A model generated the notes under the pieces. That model was not told where the DNA came from and searched no databases. It saw only the letters and a program-made list of their open reading frames with translations. Below are positions 34,813 to 39,760 of a stretch of DNA of 39,760 nt, in pieces. The position numbers and the translations under genes were made by a program. The stretch covers positions 2,443,307-2,483,066 of the forward strand of contig NZ_JAHNZZ010000001.1 in NCBI RefSeq assembly GCF_019039215.1, written 5' to 3'. The stretch is from Bacillus sp. FJAT-29790. GTDB taxonomy: Bacteria; Bacillota; Bacilli; Bacillales; Cytobacillaceae. Within the stretch, counting starts at the first letter, position 1. The number at the start of each line of letters is the position of its first letter.

Positions 34813-35529
34813 ATGCAAAATTTACAAGGGAAGAACGCTTTAATTACTGGGGCAGGCAGAGGGATCGGACGGGCAACAGCGATCGCTTTTGCTAAAGAAG
34901 GCATCAATGTAGGGCTTATCGGAAGAACATTCGAAAATCTTGAGAACGTAGCAAAAGAACTTGAAGGGTACGGAGTAAATGTTACAGCGGCTGTCGCTGA
35001 TGTGTCGGAAAACGAGTCTGTCATGGTGGCTGTCGAACATATCAAATCAGAACTCGGCCCAATTGATATCCTTATCAACAATGCGGGTATCGGAAAATTT
35101 GGTAAGTTCCTCGACCTCTCTCCTGAAGAATTCAAAAATATTATCGATGTGAACTTGATGGGTGTTTATTATGTCACAAGAGCTGTTCTGCCGGACATGA
35201 TTGAGAGAAATTCAGGGGACATCATCAATATTTCATCTACTGCTGGACAAAAAGGCGCACCGGTAACAAGCGCATACAGCGCTTCAAAATTTGGCGTTTT
35301 AGGACTTACTGAATCGCTCATGCTAGAAGTGAGAAAGCATAACATCCGTGTCAGTGCATTGACGCCAAGTACGGTTGCGACAGATTTAGCTTTCCAAGAA
35401 AATCTTACGGATGGCAATCCTGAGAAAGTAATGCAGCCGGAAGATTTAGCAGAAGTAATGGTTGCACAGTTAAAACTGCACCCGCGCATCCTCGTAAAAT
35501 CAGCAGGATTATGGTCGACGAATCCTTAA
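34813..35529 (+). CDS. yoxD: Short-chain dehydrogenase/reductase, FabG/YoxD type
   Basis: 238 aa NAD(P)-dependent oxidoreductase. Cofactor motif TGAGRGIG (12-19), NNAG (89-92), N114 and the catalytic S142, Y155 and K159 (Y-S-A-S-K) are all present. It ends AGLWSTNP exactly as B. subtilis YoxD, and the length is the same. Annotated there as a 3-oxoacyl-ACP reductase-like protein; the true substrate is unknown. AAAGGAG precedes ATG 34813. Single gene with its own terminator. Confidence 0.85.
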   Translation: MQNLQGKNALITGAGRGIGRATAIAFAKEGINVGLIGRTFENLENVAKELEGYGVNVTAAVADVSENESVMVAVEHIKSELGPIDILINNAGIGKFGKFLDLSPEEFKNIIDVNLMGVYYVTRAVLPDMIERNSGDIINISSTAGQKGAPVTSAYSASKFGVLGLTESLMLEVRKHNIRVSALTPSTVATDLAFQENLTDGNPEKVMQPEDLAEVMVAQLKLHPRILVKSAGLWSTNP

Positions 35530-35535
35530 TTCATA

Positions 35536-35570
35536 TGAAAAGCCTTCCGAATTTTCCGGAAAGCTTTTCA
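35536..35570 (+). terminator. Terminator of the SDR gene
   Basis: TGAAAAGCCTTCCG and CGGAAAGCTTTTCA pair with one mismatch around a short loop, followed by ttattta. Confidence 0.75.
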
Positions 35571-35650
35571 TTATTTAATGGTAGATGCACAAATTAATAT
35601 CTTACTCGTTTAACATATTGTCGTTCTTCAAATCGAATTGTTTTAAGTTG

Positions 35651-36670
35651 CTATATTTTTTGAAAATGTACGCGTGCTTTCGCTGCTACTTCCTCCGGCA
35701 CTTTATATGTAAGTGGCTCTTGATGTAGAGCTTGGGAAAAGTTCATATCGCTTGTGTCAAGCATTCCAACAGTAAAACGTGGAATGAGACGAGCATGAAT
35801 AGACTGCTTCGATGCCGCATCTATTGAAACATGTAACGCCATGTTGAAGCTTGCAAAACCCTGCTCTGTTAGGGTGGAGAAAATGGCCTGCAGCCCTGCC
35901 GCAAAATCCTCCCAATCTTGTTCTTCAATGTCATGAATCGTGTTTTTCCCGGGGAAAACGGCAATGAAATCATTATGGCCTTTAGGGGCGTAAGCATGCA
36001 TCCAAGCAACATTTCCCTGTTCACCAATCCATCTTTCACCAAGTGATTTTTCTGTTTCATAAAGAGAAGTAAAGTATTCATTCTCACTCTCATAAGCGTT
36101 TGCCTTTTCATTAATAAGCGCTTGATAGTTTGTTGGAGATTCCGATACAATTACGTGCAAATGTGGATGAAGGACACTGCCACCTGAATATGGAAGATGG
36201 TTCCAATTAATAGATGCATAGCGTACCTCATTATCAGATACAATTACTTTTTGAATATAATTCTGCGCTGCAATAAACGTATCTTTCATGATTGTTGGCG
36301 TAAATTCCTTCAAACGAATATAATGTTGGCCGGAGAAGATTACAACTCCGTTATGCTTGCTATATGGGAATAGATTTGGAAATACAACCGCTTCTCCTTG
36401 AAAAATTCGTCCTTGTTCGGTAATTTCTTTTTGAAAAACGGGTGTCATCTTTAATAAATTTTCCGAACAGAACGGACATTTAGCTCCTCCATTTTGTTCA
36501 GCTACCTCTGTATAATCTGGCGGTGTAAGCACCAGCCCCGGATCGAAAATAAGACGTGACGATTCCCCTGTTAGCGGATCAAAGCGCACTTCCGTTTTCC
36601 GTTCGATCAAATTTCCCTGACTATCGTTAAACCTAAACCATTCCGCTTTTTTCTGAAATTTTATTGTCAT
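35651..36670 (-). CDS. GalT-like HIT-superfamily protein
   Basis: 339 aa. A zinc-type CPFC (C65-C68) and the HIT nucleophile motif HPHLHV (168-173) mark it as a galactose-1-phosphate uridylyltransferase-like nucleotidyltransferase or hydrolase; a second half with FNMALHVSIDAAS follows. No gal genes are nearby, so the true substrate may not be galactose-1-phosphate. ATG 36670 is preceded closely by GGGGGAGG; the frame upstream to 36694 is just that ribosome-binding site. No terminator or operon partner was recognised. Confidence 0.72.
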   Translation of the reverse strand: MTIKFQKKAEWFRFNDSQGNLIERKTEVRFDPLTGESSRLIFDPGLVLTPPDYTEVAEQNGGAKCPFCSENLLKMTPVFQKEITEQGRIFQGEAVVFPNLFPYSKHNGVVIFSGQHYIRLKEFTPTIMKDTFIAAQNYIQKVIVSDNEVRYASINWNHLPYSGGSVLHPHLHVIVSESPTNYQALINEKANAYESENEYFTSLYETEKSLGERWIGEQGNVAWMHAYAPKGHNDFIAVFPGKNTIHDIEEQDWEDFAAGLQAIFSTLTEQGFASFNMALHVSIDAASKQSIHARLIPRFTVGMLDTSDMNFSQALHQEPLTYKVPEEVAAKARVHFQKI

Positions 36671-37014
36671 TTTTCCTCCCCCTTTTGGTACCAAATTAAT
36701 TCATGTTTACCTAATCTTGAATTTAACACTCTGACGAGGTGCCAGGCACTTACCAAAATCGAAAGATAAATATGGATCATAATATCCTTCCACAATCGTT
36801 TGTCAATTTCCTTCTATTTAGTAGAATGCGTGCCTTTTTGAAAGATAAGAGTAAATAAATCTTGATTAAATGGGGAAAATTCAGAGTAACAAATGCATTC
36901 TCAAAGGGGAGCATGTTAGAAGGATCAGGATCATCGCTTATGTGGGCGACGGAGATATCATAGGGTATATTGGTATGCATTACAAAATTGCAAATCTAGA
37001 ATAGGAGTAAAAAT
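36671..37014. other. Intergenic region upstream of the MFS gene
   Basis: 344 bp with no convincing gene. It contains the palindromic motif ggtgccaggcac (36738-36749), a small repeat often seen in Bacillus intergenic DNA (recalled). A 67-codon reverse frame at 36777-36980 lacks a ribosome-binding site. Confidence 0.4.
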
Positions 37015-38214
37015 ATGACATCAAAAACTCAAAAAGAGGGAAGTCTTCTTGCACAACCAAAGGCAGTATGGGCAGTCTTTTTCGCAAGTATCATTGCCTT
37101 CATGGGATTAGGTCTAGTTGATCCGATTTTGCCTGCAATTGCGAACAAATTAAACGCCACGCCTAGTCAAGTCACCTTACTTTTCACTAGCTATAATGCG
37201 GTTATGGCGGTGGCTATGCTCATTACCGGTACAGTTTCGTCAAGGATTGGCATCAAGTGGACATTACTTACTGGTATAGTTATTATTGCTTTGTTTTCAG
37301 CACTCGGAGGCCTTTCAAACGATATATGGACTCTCGTTGGTCTTAGAGGAGGTTGGGGCCTAGGAAATGCTCTATTCGTTGCTACAGCTTTAGCCGCTAT
37401 CGTATCCCTTTCGAATAGTGGAACCGCGAAAGCTATCATTTTGTATGAGGCAGCGATCGGACTTGGAATTTCAGTAGGGCCACTGCTTGGTGGCTGGTTG
37501 GGAGCTATTTCATGGAGAGGTCCGTTTCTTGGGGTTGCCACGTTAATGGTTATTGCTTTTATTGGACTTTCTACATTAATGCCAAAAACCAATACCCATG
37601 CTGTAAAATCAAAAACATCTTTACTAGATCCGTTTCGTGCCTTAAAGCACCGTTCTCTCTTAGTATTCGGTATCGCAGCTGGCCTTTACAACTTTGGTTT
37701 CTTCACCTTGTTGGCTTACGCACCTTTCGTAATGGGATTAGACGAGCATGGGTTGGGCTTTGTATTCCTTGGCTGGGGCATTTTACTTGCCATAACATCT
37801 GTTTTCATGGCTCCAAAGCTCCAACAATGGTTGGGTACAATTAAATCCATGTGTATTATGCTAAGTTTATTCGCTCTACTACTGGTAGTGATGGGGATCT
37901 GGACGTCGACGCAGTGGGTAGTTATTGCTGCTGTAATTCTAGCTGGTGCATTATTAGGGAATAATAATACGTTAATTACGACAGCTGTAATGAATGCCGC
38001 TCCTGTCGAACGCTCTACGGCGTCTGCAGCATACAGCTTCCTGCGCTTCCTAGGAGGAGCCGTGGCACCGTTTATGGCTGGTAAACTGGCTGAGGTTTAC
38101 AACCCAAATCTGCCATTCTTCATTGGTGCTGTGTTTGTATTTATTTCGGTCCTATTTATCTGGTTCAATTATAAACATGTTAAGCATGTCGATTATGTTG
38201 AATCAACCCATTAA
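37015..38214 (+). CDS. Major facilitator superfamily exporter (12-span)
   Basis: 399 aa with about 12 transmembrane spans in two halves. The inter-span motif A-like RIGIKWTLLTG (loop 2-3) and the GPLLGGWLG motif C in span 5 identify a drug:H+ antiporter-type exporter, similar to the B. subtilis YitG/YwoG group. AGGAG lies 7-8 nt before ATG 37015. Single gene, with a terminator after it. Substrate unknown; no regulator gene is adjacent. Confidence 0.85.
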   Translation: MTSKTQKEGSLLAQPKAVWAVFFASIIAFMGLGLVDPILPAIANKLNATPSQVTLLFTSYNAVMAVAMLITGTVSSRIGIKWTLLTGIVIIALFSALGGLSNDIWTLVGLRGGWGLGNALFVATALAAIVSLSNSGTAKAIILYEAAIGLGISVGPLLGGWLGAISWRGPFLGVATLMVIAFIGLSTLMPKTNTHAVKSKTSLLDPFRALKHRSLLVFGIAAGLYNFGFFTLLAYAPFVMGLDEHGLGFVFLGWGILLAITSVFMAPKLQQWLGTIKSMCIMLSLFALLLVVMGIWTSTQWVVIAAVILAGALLGNNNTLITTAVMNAAPVERSTASAAYSFLRFLGGAVAPFMAGKLAEVYNPNLPFFIGAVFVFISVLFIWFNYKHVKHVDYVESTH

Positions 38215-38215
38215 T

Positions 38216-38246
38216 TTAAAGGATTTTCCTCTGGAAGATCCTTTAA
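38216..38246 (+). terminator. Terminator of the MFS gene
   Basis: TTAAAGGATTTTCC and GGAAGATCCTTTAA form a 14-bp stem with one G-U pair and a 3-nt loop. The T-run after it is short (ttaat). Confidence 0.7.
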
Positions 38247-38340
38247 TTAATCGGCGGCTAAACATTGATACTTCTAGTATCTCGTTGAGCTAACGTAAAA
38301 CAACTCTTTAAGATTTAAGTATTTATTATCTAATCGAATT

Positions 38341-38367
38341 AAAAAAGCCTTTCAAGACGAAAAGGCT
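38341..38367 (-). terminator. Terminator of the dUTPase gene
   Basis: Minus strand AGCCTTTTC and GAAAGGCT pair, followed by TTTTTTAATT. Confidence 0.75.
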
Positions 38368-38393
38368 CTATGTCACACTTCTTATTAATTCTT

Positions 38394-38885
38394 CTAATAC
38401 CCATCCTGCTGTCTCTGATAATTCACTTCATTCTTATCCATATAAGCCTTTTCCGTTTCTTCAGCATTAAATCCTAATAACTCTCCTAGGTCTAAATAGG
38501 CTTGAAAAAGCTTCTTATAATCTTCCATTGACCGGCTTGTCCTGAATTTGCTGATTTGTTCAAAAACAAATAAAAACTGCTCAGTTGCAGATTCTTTTTT
38601 AAGAAGATCTACTGAGTAGTTGTTCTCCTGATCAAAGCCGCACTCAATCCCTAAGGACAATATAAAATGAACCCCGTCTACAAACTCTTCCAAAACAGTT
38701 TCCTTTGGTGAGGATGGCTTCAGGCTCCAAAACTTGAAGCATCTTGTTTCATTCGCGAGCTCCCCCAATTCAACTAGAAGTGCCAGCACCTTGCGATCAA
38801 ATAGATCTTCCGCTTGCAATTGATGCTTCGTTTCTATGTGCTGGTCAAGACCCGTTTGCATGTCAAATAATTTTCGATAATTCAT
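38394..38885 (-). CDS. All-alpha dUTP diphosphatase (dUTPase_2)
   Basis: 163 aa all-helical NTP pyrophosphohydrolase that turns dUTP into dUMP and keeps uracil out of DNA. The metal-binding ExxE motif is E39-E42 (LLVELGELANE) and the ExxD motif is E67-D70 (LEEFVDGVH), as in dimeric dUTPases related to MazG. KFWSLKP is also typical of this family. Not the trimeric beta-type dUTPase. Single gene with a terminator; 38886-39020 separates it from the divergent ysdB. Confidence 0.85.
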   Translation of the reverse strand: MNYRKLFDMQTGLDQHIETKHQLQAEDLFDRKVLALLVELGELANETRCFKFWSLKPSSPKETVLEEFVDGVHFILSLGIECGFDQENNYSVDLLKKESATEQFLFVFEQISKFRTSRSMEDYKKLFQAYLDLGELLGFNAEETEKAYMDKNEVNYQRQQDGY

Positions 38886-38964
38886 TTTCCACCGTCCTAG
38901 TTAATCTTTTTAATAATACTTTTGTGAAAGCGTATAAAAAAATTATAGCAAATTAAGAAAAAGA

Positions 38965-38990
38965 TGAAACTTTTTTGTTAGTTATTCGTA
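38965..38990 (+). promoter_or_regulatory. Sigma-W promoter of ysdB
   Basis: TGAAAC (38965-38970), a spacer of exactly 16 bp, then CGTA (38987-38990). This is the full sigma-W consensus; ysdB is a known sigma-W gene in B. subtilis. It points to induction by cell-envelope stress. Confidence 0.92.
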
Positions 38991-39020
38991 TGTAAAGGAA
39001 AAAACATTGGAGGGCTTGTT

Positions 39021-39437
39021 ATGATGTGGCTGCTGCGCTTGCTGTTATTTGCACTCATTTTCTTTCTCATTTACAGCGTTGTAAAATACTTGTTAAATCC
39101 GAAGCGGAAGCTTGAACTTGCCCACGAACAGAAAAGGTATTATTTTTTAGATGATCAGGACAATGTCCGTAAGAATTTCCTAATAACCTATAAAGGTGTT
39201 TTATTTGAAGGCGAGAAATATTTAGGAACAACGGAAAATGCTTTTGAGGTCATCTCCATCTTTATCTGGCCCCGAAGCACTGCCGCCCTAAAGGGAATGG
39301 TTCGGGAGGATTTACAATTCATCGAAAGAAAGATAAACGAAAATTATCCAAATGCTAGAATTGATTGGAAAAGTCCGATTAAAGAGTTTATGCAGAAGAA
39401 CCAATCGCCTGAAACCCCATTTAATGAACCTAATTAA
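39021..39437 (+). CDS. ysdB: Sigma-W pathway protein YsdB
   Basis: 138 aa. A single N-terminal membrane span (about residues 3-26, LLRLLLFALIFFLIYSVV) is followed by a cytoplasmic domain with KRYYFLDDQDNVRKNFLITY and GVLFEGEKYLGTTEN, closely like B. subtilis YsdB. Biochemical role unknown; it belongs to the envelope-stress regulon through the promoter at 38965-38990. GGAGGG lies 6 nt before ATG 39021 (9 nt before the next ATG, 39024, which may be used instead). Confidence 0.92.
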   Translation: MMWLLRLLLFALIFFLIYSVVKYLLNPKRKLELAHEQKRYYFLDDQDNVRKNFLITYKGVLFEGEKYLGTTENAFEVISIFIWPRSTAALKGMVREDLQFIERKINENYPNARIDWKSPIKEFMQKNQSPETPFNEPN

Positions 39438-39555
39438 AAAACTTTCGGATATCCTAACAGTTTCTTTTGACGTGCAAAATAATATAAAACATACCGTTTC
39501 TTATAGTAAATCGCAAATAAATAACAAATGAATTCGCAGTATAATTCACATACAA

Positions 39556-39583
39556 AAGAGCTTAGGAATTTCCCTAAGCTCTT
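39556..39583. terminator. Hairpin downstream of ysdB
   Basis: AAGAGCTTAGG and CCTAAGCTCTT form an 11-bp stem with a 6-nt loop. The plus-strand tail is agtcatttt; on the minus strand it is ttgt. It may serve ysdB or a leftward gene beyond the window. Confidence 0.6.
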
Positions 39584-39662
39584 AGTCATTTTAAAGTACA
39601 TTTGTTTGATTGGGAAATTACTTTCTTTTTAGAATAAACTTTTATTTCCTCTATATCAGCGA

Positions 39663-39760
39663 TCTTGCATTTACCATGTGACACTCTTTTTTCTCTTTTC
39701 GGTAAATGAAAGGCTCTTGCATTTACCATGCGACACTCTTTTTTCTCTTCTCGGTAAATG
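39663..39760. repeat. Tandem hairpin repeat, 52-bp period, cut by the window end
   Basis: tcttgcatttaccatg is found at 39663 and 39715, 52 bp apart, and the units are nearly identical (gtgacac versus gcgacac, ttttcgg versus ttctcgg). In each unit CATTTACC pairs with GGTAAATG around a T-rich loop. At least two units; the array may run on past 39760. Confidence 0.85.

Noticed and set aside
36738..36749. ggtgccaggcac palindrome and the similar gtgcctcgcac at 34660
   Set aside because: Short, two imperfect occurrences; likely a common Bacillus intergenic motif with no role I can support.
36777..36980. 67-codon reverse frame upstream of the MFS gene
   Set aside because: No ribosome-binding site and no family recognised; the overlapping plus-strand fragment RIRIIAYVGDGDIIGYIGMH faintly recalls an acetyltransferase but is too short to call.

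Overview
The window is a low-GC chromosomal segment from an aerobic or facultative, spore-forming Bacillaceae (Bacillus, Neobacillus, Mesobacillus or Cytobacillus type). The evidence is the spore gene sspI, a textbook sigma-W promoter in front of a ysdB homologue, a Phe T-box leader, GGAGG ribosome-binding sites, and gene order recalled from Bacillus subtilis: lcfA, yshE, mutS2, polX, yshB, zapA, rnhC, then pheT, pheS, ysgA, sspI and ysdC. No rRNA, tRNA, CRISPR array, complete insertion sequence or prophage was found.

Layout. 1-8215 is a leftward block for fatty-acid activation (lcfA), a DUF350 membrane protein with a new-looking 27-residue mini-protein, and DNA repair and cell-division genes (mutS2, polX, yshB, zapA). 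rnhC (8382-9323) is divergent. 9789-16943 is a rightward six-gene anaerobic respiration operon: radical SAM protein, TorD-like chaperone, Tat-exported molybdopterin oxidoreductase, four-cluster ferredoxin, DmsC-like membrane anchor and an extra polyferredoxin. It sits where rnhC and pheT are neighbours in B. subtilis and has a perfect FNR box at its head. 17028-24455 returns to core genes (pheT, pheS under T-box control, ysgA, sspI, ysdC, ferritin). 24628-29026 is a small accessory island: a RelE/ParE-type toxin-antitoxin pair whose toxin appears to have lost its ATG, a TOTE-type primase-helicase, a frameshifted DUF6155 gene, a methyltransferase and a decayed methyltransferase fragment. 29596-38214 holds a CC/Se-motif protein, a LytS-LytT two-component system beside a CstA-type (pyruvate/peptide) transporter, a YoxD-type SDR, a GalT-like HIT protein and an MFS exporter. 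38394-39437 holds an all-alpha dUTPase and sigma-W-dependent ysdB.

Repeats. A roughly 290-bp dispersed element with imperfect terminal inverted repeats and a conserved internal GC-rich hairpin occurs three times (7082-7372, 20924-21151, 29270-29559), with a fourth tail at 1-67. Two unrelated tandem arrays both have a period of exactly 52 bp (22326-22668 and 39663 to the window end).

How the parts work together. The respiratory operon is a complete set for an exported molybdoenzyme: maturation chaperone, catalytic subunit, electron-transfer subunit and quinol-oxidising anchor, with two extra proteins (radical SAM and polyferredoxin) of unknown role. The catalytic subunit lacks the usual DYST serine context of DMSO reductases, so its substrate is open. 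This operon is the best candidate in the window for undescribed biology. The LytST-CstA pair looks like a pyruvate-sensing and uptake module similar in logic to BtsSR-BtsT. All similarity statements rest on recalled family knowledge; no database search was run.
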